Shown piece after piece: positions 27,392-35,963 of a DNA stretch of 60,909 bases (the first letter of the stretch is position 1; each line of letters starts with the position of its first letter). Location of the stretch: NCBI RefSeq assembly GCF_907165215.1, contig NZ_CAJRAY010000048.1, forward strand, positions 1 through 60,909, read 5' to 3'. The position numbers were made by a program, and so were the translations under genes. The notes under the pieces were generated by a model. It was not told the origin of the DNA. It saw only the letters and a program-made list of their open reading frames with translations, and made no database searches. The stretch comes from Thermobacillus xylanilyticus (lineage in GTDB: Bacteria > Bacillota > Bacilli > Paenibacillales > Paenibacillaceae).

Positions 27392-27537
27392 TACTGCAAT
27401 CCGCCAGCCCGGCCGTAATCCGGCTTCAGTTGCGGGATGTAACTTGAGTCCCGCAGTATAGTTCCCCCTCGCTTCGGCGCAGAATGAGCATACCGGCGGA
27501 GCGCGCCGGAAGGCCCAAGGCGAAGGGGGCGGCGAGG

Positions 27538-28308
27538 GTGGTCAGGCAATGGTTCAAAGTCATGAACGACATGCTTGACGAAATGCTGACGCGATATCCT
27601 GCCGCGGATGCGGCGCAGCGCGGGTTGATCGAAGCGCAGCTGAGCAAGATCCAGGACATGAGCGACATGATCGTCGACGGCTGGCTGCAGGTGGAAGAGA
27701 AGCTGGCGAGGCTGCGGGAGATGACGTCATTCGGCGAAGCGGACGGCGGCAAGCAAACGCTGGCCGCAGCGGCGCCGATACTCGGGGAGATCGGACATGC
27801 CGCGCCGGCGGCATCGGCGGAAGCCGGTCACGTGCTCGGAACGGCCGAACCGTCCCCGTCGGCATCAGCGGAAACCGGTCCGTCGCAAGCGGCGAGGGAA
27901 GAAGCGGAACGCCATCTCACCGCCGGCCAGGGTTACTACGATCTGGCCATGTACAAAGACGCGGCCGCGTCGTTCAGCCGGGCGGTAGAGCTCTGTCCCG
28001 AATCGCTGGCGGCACGAATGTTCCTGGCGATGTCCTACATGCATCTCCGCGAATGGGAGAACGCCGAGCGCCACTTCCTGTTCATCGTCCGCACGGCGTC
28101 GCAGCCGAAGCTGAAGGCGCTCGGCCTGAACGCGCTCGGCTGCATTCAGGCCGTCACGGCGAATCTGGAGCAGGCGGTTCAATATTTCAAACAAGCCTGC
28201 GAAGCGGATCCCGCCTTCACCGGCGCCGCGCGCAATCTGGCAAACTGCAGATCGAACGCCGGACCTTTGACGCTGTATTTCGGCAATTCCGAGTTCGGCT
28301 GCACGTGA
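27538..28308 (+). CDS. TPR-repeat protein between panD and dinG
   Basis: About 256 residues. An N-terminal helical part (QWFKVMNDMLDEMLTRYPA) is followed by an Ala/Ser/Pro-rich linker (about 85-120) and at least three TPR-like helical pairs (GQGYYDLAMYKDAAASFSRA, LAMSYMHLREWENAERHFL, NLEQAVQYFKQACEADP). Cytosolic adaptor of unknown partner. I prefer the GTG at 27538, eight bases after AAGGGGG, over the ATG at 27484, which lacks a ribosome site. The 27392-27537 gap holds a GCGGGA/TCCCGC hairpin. Confidence 0.75.
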   Translation: MVRQWFKVMNDMLDEMLTRYPAADAAQRGLIEAQLSKIQDMSDMIVDGWLQVEEKLARLREMTSFGEADGGKQTLAAAAPILGEIGHAAPAASAEAGHVLGTAEPSPSASAETGPSQAAREEAERHLTAGQGYYDLAMYKDAAASFSRAVELCPESLAARMFLAMSYMHLREWENAERHFLFIVRTASQPKLKALGLNALGCIQAVTANLEQAVQYFKQACEADPAFTGAARNLANCRSNAGPLTLYFGNSEFGCT

Positions 28309-28322
28309 GGAGAACGTACCGG

Positions 28323-31196
28323 ATGAAATTTGCTGTCCTCGATCTGGAAACAACCGGCAATCATAGCAACGAAGATGATATCATTCAAATCGGCATCGTG
28401 CTGCTCGATGATGAATGCGGCGTGACCGGGAGTTATACGTCCTATGTGCGCCCGAGAGTCCCGGTCCCCGCAATTATCACCGAGCTTACGGGCATTACGG
28501 ATGAAGACGTGCGCGAAGCGCCCGAACCGGAAGATGTGCTGCTCGAGGTCATTCCGCTGCTGAGTGACGCGGTGCTGGTGGCGCACAACGCCGGATTTGA
28601 CGTCAGCTTCCTCAATCAGGCGCTGGACCGGTGCGGCTACATGCCGTTCACGGGCCGGGTGCTGGACACGCTGCAGCTGCTGCGCATCCTGTATCCGACC
28701 CAGCCGTCCTACCAGCTGGGCGCCGTATCCGAAGTGTTCGGCATCGAGCACGAACGCCATCATCAGGCCGACAGCGACGCCATGGCGACCGCCCTTCTCT
28801 TCAAGGCCTGCATGGACAAACTGCGCAATTTGCCGCTGCTGACGCTGGAGCGGCTGGCCTCGCAGCTCGGCGACGGCGACGATCTCGGCTGGATCGTTCA
28901 CGACGCGCTGCAGCGAAGGCAGCGTCTGGCCGCCGCCGATCCGGACGGCTACCGCTACTATCGCCAGTTCGCGCTCAAGGTCGGTGAATGGACGGACGAA
29001 GAACCGCCGCGCCACGATGATCCGGAATCGGCCGAACGGCTGCGCGAACTGGATTTTGAGATGTTTTTGGAAGAGACGCTCGCCCGGCTGAAGGAACATG
29101 TTCCGGGGTACGAACCGCGCGAGTCGCAGGTGCGCATGTTCCGCGAGGTGTACGACGCGCTGGAATCCGGGCGCCATCTGATGATCGAGGCCGGCACGGG
29201 CACGGGCAAGTCGCTCGGCTACCTTATTCCGGCTCTCTTCTATGGTATCCGCCAAGATGAGAAAATAGTCGTGAGCACCCATACGATCAATCTCCAGGAA
29301 CAGATCCGCGAGCGGGATGTGCCGCTGCTTGCCAAGGTGCTGCCGCTGCCGTTCAAGGCGTCCGTCTTCAAGGGCCGCGGCAACTACCTGTGCCTGCGCA
29401 AGTTCGAGAGCAAGATCGCGGCGCGCGATTATACCGCGCCCGCGGATGACCGGCTGACGACGGCTCAGATGCTGGTCTGGCTCGGCGAGACCGAGCACGG
29501 CGACCAGGAGGAGCTGAACTTCGGCGGGCGGGGGGCCGAATATTGGCATACCGTCGCCAGCGACGCCGATTCGTGCCTGAACCGCTCCTGTCCCTGGTTC
29601 AAGCTTTGTTTCTATCACCGGGCGAAACAGGAAGCCGTTCATGCGGATCTGGTCATCACGAACCATTCGCTGCTGTTCACCGACATCCGCGCCGAATACC
29701 GGCTGCTGCCCGCATACGACCACCTCATCGTCGACGAGGCCCATCATCTGGATGACGCTGCCGGCAAACATCTCGGCATGCAGCTCTCTTACAACAGCGG
29801 TATGCATCCGCTGACGCGGCTTTGCAAGGACGCCCGCACGGGACTCATCTTCCAGCTCAAACAGAAGATCGCATCCACCGGCCATGTGCGCGCTGAAAGC
29901 TGGACCGCAACGATCGAGAAGGCCGTTCCGGTGTTCGGCGAACTGCGCATCCATTGGGACGAGCTGTTCGAACTGCTGTATCGGCTGGCGCAGCCGGAGC
30001 CCGACGCCGACGGCGGGCAGGGCGTCATGCGGCTCAAGACCGACAAGCCACCGGCCGAATGGGAAGCGGTGCGGACAGCCGAAGCGAACGTGTTCGCTTC
30101 CTTGAACGAGATCATCCGCACGTTCGAGAAGCTGCTCGCGGAGCTCAAGGAACATTGCGACGACGCCGAAGTCGAAGCGGTGGCGGTCGACACCGCGGGC
30201 CGGGTGAAAGACCTGGCGCGCGTCCGCGACGACCTGCACGGCTTCGTCAAGCTGGACGAAGGCGGGACCGTCTACTGGCTGGAGGCAAACGCGTTCTACA
30301 AGTCGCGGTCGGTGCATCTGTACGCCGTGCCCGCCGATGTCAGCGGACTGCTCAAGCAATATTTCTTCGATGCGAAGCGGAGTGTCATCCTGACCTCGGC
30401 CACGCTCAGCGTGCACAAGTCGTTCGAGTATGCGACCGAACAGCTCGGGCTGTCCGGATTCGAAGCGGACGGCCGGCTCGCGACCGTGCAGCTGCCGTCG
30501 CCGTTCAATTATCGCGATCAGGCGCTGGTCGTCATTCCGCGCAACCTGCCGCCGATCAAGGGGGCGTCGGCGGATCCGGCGTTCCTTGCCGCGCTCGTCG
30601 AATCGCTGGCCGACGTGGCGCGCGAGACATCGGGCAGGATGCTCGTCCTGTTCACGTCCTACCGGATGCTGAAGCAGGTGTATGAGCCGCTGAAAGAGCG
30701 GCTTGCCGAAGCGGGAATCGCCGTCATCGGCCAGGGCATCGACGGCGGCGGCAGGACGAAGCTTGTCCGCCGGTTCCGGCAGCAGCAGGCCTCGGTGCTG
30801 CTCGGCACGAGCAGTTTCTGGGAAGGCGTCGATCTGCCGGGCGACGCGCTGACATGTCTCGCCATCGTGCGGCTGCCGTTTACCCCGCCGAACCATCCGC
30901 TGCTTGAAGCGAAATCGGAACAGCTGGCGGCGGAGAAGAAGAACCCGTTCATGAAACTGTCGATTCCGCAGGCGGTCATCCGCTTCAAGCAAGGCTTCGG
31001 CCGCCTCGTCCGCACGGCGAAGGACAAGGGAATCGTCATCCTGTACGACACGCGCGTCATTGACACGAGCTACGGCAAATATTTTCTGTACTCGCTGCCG
31101 GGCCCCAAGATCGAGACGATGCACATCGAACAGATTGTGCCGCGCATTCGGGAGTGGCTGAGTGAAACCGGGACGACGCAGGGAGGATCCGCGTGA
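28323..31196 (+). CDS. dinG: DinG-family helicase with N-terminal 3'-5' exonuclease domain
   Basis: 957 residues. Residues 1-170 form a DEDDh exonuclease (VLDLETTG, ELTGIT, AHNAGFDVSFLN, HHQADSDAMAT). The rest is an XPD-like superfamily 2 helicase: Walker A GTGTGKS near 295, DEAHH, and the C-terminal GTSSFWEGVDLPGD and FKQGFGRLVR motifs. Four cysteines at about 357, 418, 423 and 429 have the C-x4-C-x5-C spacing of the iron-sulfur cluster of E. coli DinG, so helicase activity is probably retained. This differs from the S. aureus protein, which lost the cluster and works as a nuclease. Cytosolic DNA repair role. Overlaps rex by one base. Confidence 0.93.
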   Translation: MKFAVLDLETTGNHSNEDDIIQIGIVLLDDECGVTGSYTSYVRPRVPVPAIITELTGITDEDVREAPEPEDVLLEVIPLLSDAVLVAHNAGFDVSFLNQALDRCGYMPFTGRVLDTLQLLRILYPTQPSYQLGAVSEVFGIEHERHHQADSDAMATALLFKACMDKLRNLPLLTLERLASQLGDGDDLGWIVHDALQRRQRLAAADPDGYRYYRQFALKVGEWTDEEPPRHDDPESAERLRELDFEMFLEETLARLKEHVPGYEPRESQVRMFREVYDALESGRHLMIEAGTGTGKSLGYLIPALFYGIRQDEKIVVSTHTINLQEQIRERDVPLLAKVLPLPFKASVFKGRGNYLCLRKFESKIAARDYTAPADDRLTTAQMLVWLGETEHGDQEELNFGGRGAEYWHTVASDADSCLNRSCPWFKLCFYHRAKQEAVHADLVITNHSLLFTDIRAEYRLLPAYDHLIVDEAHHLDDAAGKHLGMQLSYNSGMHPLTRLCKDARTGLIFQLKQKIASTGHVRAESWTATIEKAVPVFGELRIHWDELFELLYRLAQPEPDADGGQGVMRLKTDKPPAEWEAVRTAEANVFASLNEIIRTFEKLLAELKEHCDDAEVEAVAVDTAGRVKDLARVRDDLHGFVKLDEGGTVYWLEANAFYKSRSVHLYAVPADVSGLLKQYFFDAKRSVILTSATLSVHKSFEYATEQLGLSGFEADGRLATVQLPSPFNYRDQALVVIPRNLPPIKGASADPAFLAALVESLADVARETSGRMLVLFTSYRMLKQVYEPLKERLAEAGIAVIGQGIDGGGRTKLVRRFRQQQASVLLGTSSFWEGVDLPGDALTCLAIVRLPFTPPNHPLLEAKSEQLAAEKKNPFMKLSIPQAVIRFKQGFGRLVRTAKDKGIVILYDTRVIDTSYGKYFLYSLPGPKIETMHIEQIVPRIREWLSETGTTQGGSA

Positions 31197-31855
31197 TGAA
31201 GCAGCAGACGAAAATATCCGAGGCGGTCGTGCGCAGACTGCCGCTCTATCTTCAGGCGCTCAACGAGCTTTCGCGCGGCGAGGTGCAGACCGTCTCGTCG
31301 CAGGCGCTCGGACGCAAGCTCGACCTCAACCCCGCGCAGATCCGCAAGGATCTGGCGTACTTCGGCGAATTCGGCCGCAAGGGCATCGGCTACGACGTCT
31401 CCTACCTGATCAGCAAGATCCGGCACATCCTGAAACTGGACAGGGGAATCAATGTCGCGCTGGTCGGCGCGGGCAATCTCGGCCAGGCGCTCTGCAACTA
31501 CAACCGGTACAGCCGCGACAACATGAAGATCGTCGCGGTGTTCGACGATCATCCCGACAAGATCGGGATGCATATCAACACGATGCGCGTGCAGCCGATG
31601 GAGGAGCTGAAGGCGACGGTCGAAGCGCTGCAAATCCGGATCGGCATCATCACCGTGCCGGCCGCGGCGGCGCAGAAAGTGGCGGATCAGCTGGCGGACG
31701 CCGGCATCGAAGGCATTCTGAATTTCGCGCCGGCCATTCTGAAAGTGCCGCCGTCCGTGCGGGTGCATCACGCCGATTTCACGACCGAACTGCTCAGCCT
31801 TGCTTATTATTTGGAAAAGGATGCGGATCACGATGACGACAAAGTGGTGGATTGA
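31196..31855 (+). CDS. rex: redox-sensing transcriptional repressor Rex
   Basis: 219 residues. N-terminal winged helix with LNPAQIRKDLAYFGEFG DNA-recognition segment and a Rossmann domain (VALVGAGNLGQALCNY) that senses the NADH/NAD ratio. Represses fermentation and respiration genes when NAD dominates. Start ATG at 31196, nine bases after GGAGG; a GTG one codon earlier is also possible. It is embedded in the dinG-mtaD run, not at its B. subtilis location; whether it autoregulates from there is unclear. Confidence 0.95.
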   Translation: MKQQTKISEAVVRRLPLYLQALNELSRGEVQTVSSQALGRKLDLNPAQIRKDLAYFGEFGRKGIGYDVSYLISKIRHILKLDRGINVALVGAGNLGQALCNYNRYSRDNMKIVAVFDDHPDKIGMHINTMRVQPMEELKATVEALQIRIGIITVPAAAAQKVADQLADAGIEGILNFAPAILKVPPSVRVHHADFTTELLSLAYYLEKDADHDDDKVVD

Positions 31856-33140
31856 GGGCGGCACGTTTCTGACCATGGACGACGGCCAGCCGATTGTAAA
31901 CGGCCATCTGGTCGTGGAAGGCAGCCGGATCGTCTACCTTGCCGAAGCGCATCCCGGCGCGCTGGCCGACGGGGCGGAAAGGATCAGCGGCAGCGGGCTG
32001 CTCTTCATGCCGGGGCTGATCAACACGCACGGCCACGCAGCCATGACACTGCTTCGCGGGTATGCCGACGACATGGTGCTGCAGGACTGGCTGCAGAATA
32101 AAATCTGGCCGCTCGAGGCGCGCTTCACGGCGGAAGATGTGCGCGCCGGCGCGGCGCTTGCGGCCGTCGAGATGCTGAAGCGCGGGACGACGGCGTTCGT
32201 CGACATGTACGATCATATGGATGAAGTGGCGCAGGTTGTCGAGCAGGCGGGCCTCCGGGGCGTGCTGGCCCGGGGCGTCATCGGCCTGTGCTCCGAGGCG
32301 GAGCAGCGCGCCAAGCTCGAGGACGCGATTCGGTTCGCGCGGGATTGGCACGGCAAGGCGGACGGCCGCATCCGCGTCATGATGTCGCCTCACGCGCCCT
32401 ACACTTGTCCGCCGGCGTTCATCGAGCAATTCGTGCAGGCCGCGCACGATCTCGATCTGCCGATGCACACCCATATGTCGGAGACGGCCGCGGAGGTGGA
32501 GCAGAACGTGCGCGATTACGGCGTCCGGCCGGTCGAGCATCTTGACCGGCTCGGCATGTTCAGCCGGCCGACGCTTGTGGCGCATGCCGTCCATCTGAAC
32601 GATGACGAGATCGCGCTGCTCGCCGAACGGGGCGTTGCCGTCTCCCACAACCCGGCGAGCAATCTGAAGCTTGCCAGCGGCGTCGCGCGGGTGCCGGACA
32701 TGCTCCGCGCGGGCGTGACCGTGTCGCTCGGCACGGACGGCGCGGCGAGCAACAACAACCTTGACGTTTTCGACGAAATACGGCTCACGGCGCTCATTCA
32801 CAAGGGCGTATCCGGCGATCCGACGGCGGTGCCCGCTTATGAAGCGCTCAAGCTCGGAACGGTGTACGGGGCGAAGGCCATCTGGCAGTCGGACGAGATC
32901 GGGAGCCTCAAGCCCGGCATGCGGGCGGACATTGTGGCCCTCGACATCGACCAGCCGCACTATTATCCGCGGACCGATCTGATCTCCCATCTGGTCTACG
33001 CGGGCAACGGCAGAGATGTGAAACACGTCTGGGTCGACGGCGTGCAAGTCGTGAGGAATCGGACCTGCACGCGGCTGGACGAAGAACGGATCGCCGCGGA
33101 AGCGGCCGCCCGCTTCGAAAGGCTGAGCTCGGCGACATGA
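31833..33140 (+). CDS. mtaD: 5-methylthioadenosine / S-adenosylhomocysteine deaminase-like amidohydrolase
   Basis: 435 residues of the TatD-like/ATZ-TRZ amidohydrolase family. Metal ligands: HxH in INTHGHAAMTLLRG, the His in HTHMSET, AHAVHL, and Asp in GTDGAASNNN. The combination WLQNKIWPLE and SPHAPYTC is typical of MtaD enzymes that deaminate MTA and SAH, though some homologues act on other aminopurines or guanine. The start is uncertain (ATG at 31821 or 31833), both overlapping the end of rex. ATGA overlap with ypmB. Confidence 0.88.
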   Translation: MTTKWWIEGGTFLTMDDGQPIVNGHLVVEGSRIVYLAEAHPGALADGAERISGSGLLFMPGLINTHGHAAMTLLRGYADDMVLQDWLQNKIWPLEARFTAEDVRAGAALAAVEMLKRGTTAFVDMYDHMDEVAQVVEQAGLRGVLARGVIGLCSEAEQRAKLEDAIRFARDWHGKADGRIRVMMSPHAPYTCPPAFIEQFVQAAHDLDLPMHTHMSETAAEVEQNVRDYGVRPVEHLDRLGMFSRPTLVAHAVHLNDDEIALLAERGVAVSHNPASNLKLASGVARVPDMLRAGVTVSLGTDGAASNNNLDVFDEIRLTALIHKGVSGDPTAVPAYEALKLGTVYGAKAIWQSDEIGSLKPGMRADIVALDIDQPHYYPRTDLISHLVYAGNGRDVKHVWVDGVQVVRNRTCTRLDEERIAAEAAARFERLSSAT

Positions 33141-33664
33141 GGCGCCGGCAATCCGATATCCGCTTCATGACGCCGAAGCGTTGGGCTGTCATCATCCTGC
33201 TCGGGATCGGTCTGGTGCTGATGCTGCTCAATCTGTATTTTCAGTGGGCCCGAAGCGACTATGTTCGGGAAGAGCGCGAAGCGATCCGGCGGGTGAAGGC
33301 GGAAGCCGGCCTGACGAAAGTCGAATCGGCGGTCAAATTCGTATGGGACGACATCGTCTGGATTATCCGCGGCGAGCGGGAAGACGGGGAAGATCTTTAT
33401 GTGTGGGCGTTCGCGGACAGGATCGAGAGTGTCCATGCGGAAGAGGCCTACGATGTCGGCCGGCTGCGGCAAGACGTGCGCCGCGCGGTTCCGGATGCGT
33501 CCATCATCCGCATCCGTCCGGGGTACGCCGAAGGCCGACGGATCTGGGAAGTTTATTACAGCAGGGAAGAAAGTGACGTCAAGCGTCACTACTATGGATT
33601 TTATGCCTTTGAAGACGGCCGTCCGATCGAGACCTACCGGCTGCCCGCGCGTTCATCCGGTTGA
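33137..33664 (+). CDS. ypmB: YpmB-like membrane-anchored protein (DUF5590)
   Basis: 175 residues. Short basic N-terminus, one membrane segment (about 16-36, VIILLGIGLVLMLLNLYF), then an extracytoplasmic alpha/beta domain (VWDDIVWIIRGERE, VYYSREESDVKRHYYGFYAF). The pattern and position after dinG match B. subtilis YpmB, whose role is unknown. Starts in an ATGA overlap with mtaD; the ATG at 33167 is an alternative. Last gene of the panB-ypmB stretch, followed by a long hairpin. Confidence 0.78.
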   Translation: MRRRQSDIRFMTPKRWAVIILLGIGLVLMLLNLYFQWARSDYVREEREAIRRVKAEAGLTKVESAVKFVWDDIVWIIRGEREDGEDLYVWAFADRIESVHAEEAYDVGRLRQDVRRAVPDASIIRIRPGYAEGRRIWEVYYSREESDVKRHYYGFYAFEDGRPIETYRLPARSSG

Positions 33665-33671
33665 CCTCCGG

Positions 33672-33712
33672 GGAGCGTCCGCCGCGCCTGAACTGGCGCA
33701 GGCGGGCGCTCC
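33672..33712 (+). terminator. terminator-like hairpin after ypmB
   Basis: GGAGCG-t-CCGCC-GCGCC / GGCGC-a-GGCGG-g-CGCTCC is a long nearly perfect hairpin. The following TTGCCTGTTATT is a poor T run, so termination may be partial. Confidence 0.55.
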
Positions 33713-33749
33713 TTGCCTGTTATTGCCGCCCCATTCGATGTTCCGCGTA

Positions 33750-33758
33750 TGTTATACT
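33750..33758 (+). promoter_or_regulatory. extended -10 promoter of the membrane protein/FtsH-like pair
   Basis: TG-T-TATACT (TATACT at 33753-33758) with no good -35, about 40 bases before the next start codon. It gives the two-gene unit its own transcription start. Confidence 0.6.
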
Positions 33759-33797
33759 CTATTACATACGGCATCGCATGGGAAGGAGGCAACTGAG

Positions 33798-34334
33798 ATG
33801 ACGCACATACGCATTGTCCCTGTGTTGCTGACGGCGCTGCTGACAGGCGCCGTGTTGTTCGGCGGCTGGTTCGGCTACCGCCATTTCGCGGTCGAACAAC
33901 CGCTGGCCGTGACGTTCGCCGGCATCGAAGGCGTGACGGCTTATGATCCGATTGTGACTGACGATCGCGTGACGGTGGAAATCACGCTTGACGGAACGGT
34001 TAATCTTGCGGAAGTCTATCGGAACATCCGGGAGCAGGCGGGAAGCTCCCTCGGCGGACGCGAGCTCGATCTGGTCATCCGCCAGGAGCGGAACGAGAAG
34101 CTGGAGAAGATCTGGTCATCGGCGCTTTTCACGATCGCGCAGGCGATGGAAAACCGCCGATACGCCGACATTCCGGAAGCCGCCCGCAAGCTTGAAGCCG
34201 CACACTCCGGGCTTTCCGTAGAGACGGAGATGGACGAATATAATGTTTATCTTACGCTGAAGCTGGACGGCGCGGTCAAGTATGTCGTGCTTCCCCGCCA
34301 GCCTGCCGTGCTGGGGGTGTGGCCGAATGCTTAA
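33798..34334 (+). CDS. single-pass membrane protein coupled to an FtsH-like protease
   Basis: 178 residues. One N-terminal membrane segment (VLLTALLTGAVLFGGWFGY) acts as an uncleaved anchor or signal, leaving about 150 residues outside the membrane. The outer domain has an N-terminal strand-rich part (VTDDRVTVEITLDG), a long helix (RNEKLEKIWSSALFTIAQAMENRRYADI), and a final strand pair (VYLTLKLDGAVKYVVLP). No homologue recognised. AAGGAGG ribosome site. Its 3' end overlaps the FtsH-like gene by eight bases, so the two are made together. Possible regulator, substrate or extracytoplasmic partner of that protease. Confidence 0.8.
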   Translation: MTHIRIVPVLLTALLTGAVLFGGWFGYRHFAVEQPLAVTFAGIEGVTAYDPIVTDDRVTVEITLDGTVNLAEVYRNIREQAGSSLGGRELDLVIRQERNEKLEKIWSSALFTIAQAMENRRYADIPEAARKLEAAHSGLSVETEMDEYNVYLTLKLDGAVKYVVLPRQPAVLGVWPNA

Positions 34335-35826
34335 ATACTGGAAAGAGATGCTGATCGGCTTCACGCCGGTTCTGCTGCTGTTTCTGTACTTCATCGGCGT
34401 CAATGTCGTGCCGATCTTGCTGGCGGCGGCCGTCATCGGCGTTCTGTTCTATGTCGCCCGGTCGCGCGGCCAGCTGACCGCGCTGAGCGGCGGAAGGCAG
34501 GCCGCGAGGAAACGGCCGTCCATGCTGTCGTTCGATGAAATCGGCGGCCAGGAACGGGCCAAGCAGGAGCTGATGGAGGCGCTCGAATTCCTGATTCGGC
34601 CGGATGAGATCGCGCGCTTCGGCATTCGTCCGCTGAAAGGCATTCTGCTCACCGGCCCTCCGGGCACCGGCAAGACGCTGCTCGCCAAGGCGGCGGCCCA
34701 CCACACGGATTCGGTCTTCGTCGCGGCTTCGGGCAGCGAATTCGTCGAGATGTACGTCGGCGTCGGCGCGAGCCGGATCCGCGATCTGTTCCGCGAAGCG
34801 CGCCAGAAGGCGCAGAAGACGGGCAAGAACAGCGCCGTCATTTTTATCGACGAGATCGATGTCATCGGCGGCAGGCGCGACGGCGGACAGCATCGCGAAT
34901 ACGACCAGACGCTCAATCAGCTGCTGACCGAGATGGACGGCATCCAGACGAACGAGTCCCCCCGCATTCTGTTGATCGCCGCTACGAACCGCAAGGACAC
35001 GCTCGACAGCGCGCTGCTGCGCCCGGGACGATTCGACCGGCACATCGCGGTCGATCTTCCGGACAAGAAAGGACGCAAGCATATTCTGTCCATCCATGCC
35101 GCCGGCAAGCCGCTCGGCAAGACGGCCGACCTGGACAAAGTCGCCGAAGAGACGTTCGGCTTCTCGGGCGCCCAGCTCGAGAGCGTCCTGAACGAAGCGG
35201 CCATTTACGCGATGCGCGAAGAATCCGAGTGTATTGAGATGCATCATCTGACGATGGCGATCGACAAGGTGATGATGGGCGAGAAGACGGACCGCGAGGC
35301 GACGAAGGAAGAGCGGGAGCGGGTGGCGCTCCACGAACTGGGCCATGCGATCATGGCCGAGATCGTCCGTCCGGGCAGCGTCTCGACGGTCGCGCTGTCG
35401 CCGCGCGGGCAGGCGCTCGGCTACGTGCGCCACAATCCGCAGCAGGACCGCTACCTGTACACGACGGAATATCTCGAAGGCCAGATCATGGTTGCGCTCG
35501 CAGGCGCGGCCGCGGAAGAACTGTTCTACGGCGGCCGCAGCACCGGGTCGCGCGGCGATTTCGAGCAGGCGATGAATATCGTGCGCACGATGGCCGAGTC
35601 GGGACTGACCGAACTGGGCATCGTCGATCCCGGCATGATGACGCCCGAGACGTTCTCCCGTGTGGCGCGGGATCTGCTGGACCGTCTCATGGAGAAGACG
35701 AAGGCGCTCCTCGCGGAGCGGCGGGATGTGTTCGAGCGTTCGCTCGAGCTGCTCATGCGCGAAGAATCACTGAGCGGGGACGTGTTCCGCGAATTTCTGC
35801 ACGGTTCCATGCGCGCAGGCGCGTGA
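34327..35826 (+). CDS. atypical short FtsH-like AAA+ zinc metalloprotease
   Basis: 499 residues against about 640 for FtsH. Two adjoining membrane segments (about 8-24 and 25-43) with essentially no extracytoplasmic domain between them. The AAA+ module is intact: GPPGTGKT near 110, pore motif [12 protein letters not shown], Walker B VIFIDEID near 172, and arginine fingers in RPGRFDR. The M41 protease has HELGH near 336 (usually HEAGH) and the likely third zinc ligand Asp near 410 (SRGDFEQA). The C-terminal tail is also short. Probably degrades membrane or cytosolic proteins; this looks like a specialised paralogue, not the housekeeping FtsH. Closed by its own terminator. Confidence 0.88.
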   Translation: MLKYWKEMLIGFTPVLLLFLYFIGVNVVPILLAAAVIGVLFYVARSRGQLTALSGGRQAARKRPSMLSFDEIGGQERAKQELMEALEFLIRPDEIARFGIRPLKGILLTGPPGTGKTLLAKAAAHHTDSVFVAASGSEFVEMYVGVGASRIRDLFREARQKAQKTGKNSAVIFIDEIDVIGGRRDGGQHREYDQTLNQLLTEMDGIQTNESPRILLIAATNRKDTLDSALLRPGRFDRHIAVDLPDKKGRKHILSIHAAGKPLGKTADLDKVAEETFGFSGAQLESVLNEAAIYAMREESECIEMHHLTMAIDKVMMGEKTDREATKEERERVALHELGHAIMAEIVRPGSVSTVALSPRGQALGYVRHNPQQDRYLYTTEYLEGQIMVALAGAAAEELFYGGRSTGSRGDFEQAMNIVRTMAESGLTELGIVDPGMMTPETFSRVARDLLDRLMEKTKALLAERRDVFERSLELLMREESLSGDVFREFLHGSMRAGA

Positions 35827-35873
35827 CGTGTGAGATCGAAATCTGCGGGATTCTGACGGTTGTGTGAACGATG

Positions 35874-35903
35874 GAAGGCGTCCGTCCGGACGCCTTCTTT
35901 TTT
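35874..35903 (+). terminator. terminator after the FtsH-like gene
   Basis: GAAGGCGTCCG (35874-35884) and CGGACGCCTTC (35887-35897) form a perfect 11-bp stem with a six-T run. Confidence 0.9.
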
Positions 35904-35917
35904 GTGATCGGCATCGG

Positions 35918-35923
35918 TATAAT
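35918..35923 (+). promoter_or_regulatory. -10 element for the dehydrogenase-ackA-dnaD unit
   Basis: TATAAT (35918-35923) lies directly after the terminator and 40 bases before the TTG start; the -35 region (TTCTTT) is poor. Its presence shows that the frame upstream of 35924 is not translated. Confidence 0.55.
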
Positions 35924-35963
35924 GGTAGAGAAGTCGCACTACCAGATAAAGCAGGTGATCGGC

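Noticed and set aside
28179..31124. A 981-codon open frame antisense to dinG
   Set aside because: Composition mirrors dinG codon bias; no domain, no ribosome site; dinG motifs on the plus strand are complete. The same reasoning removes the other long antisense frames (for example 42286-44691 and 55124-57163).
35871..35963. N-terminal extension of the dehydrogenase frame beginning at an ATG in 35871
   Set aside because: It crosses a perfect terminator hairpin and a TATAAT promoter element; the Rossmann fold starts right after the TTG at 35964.
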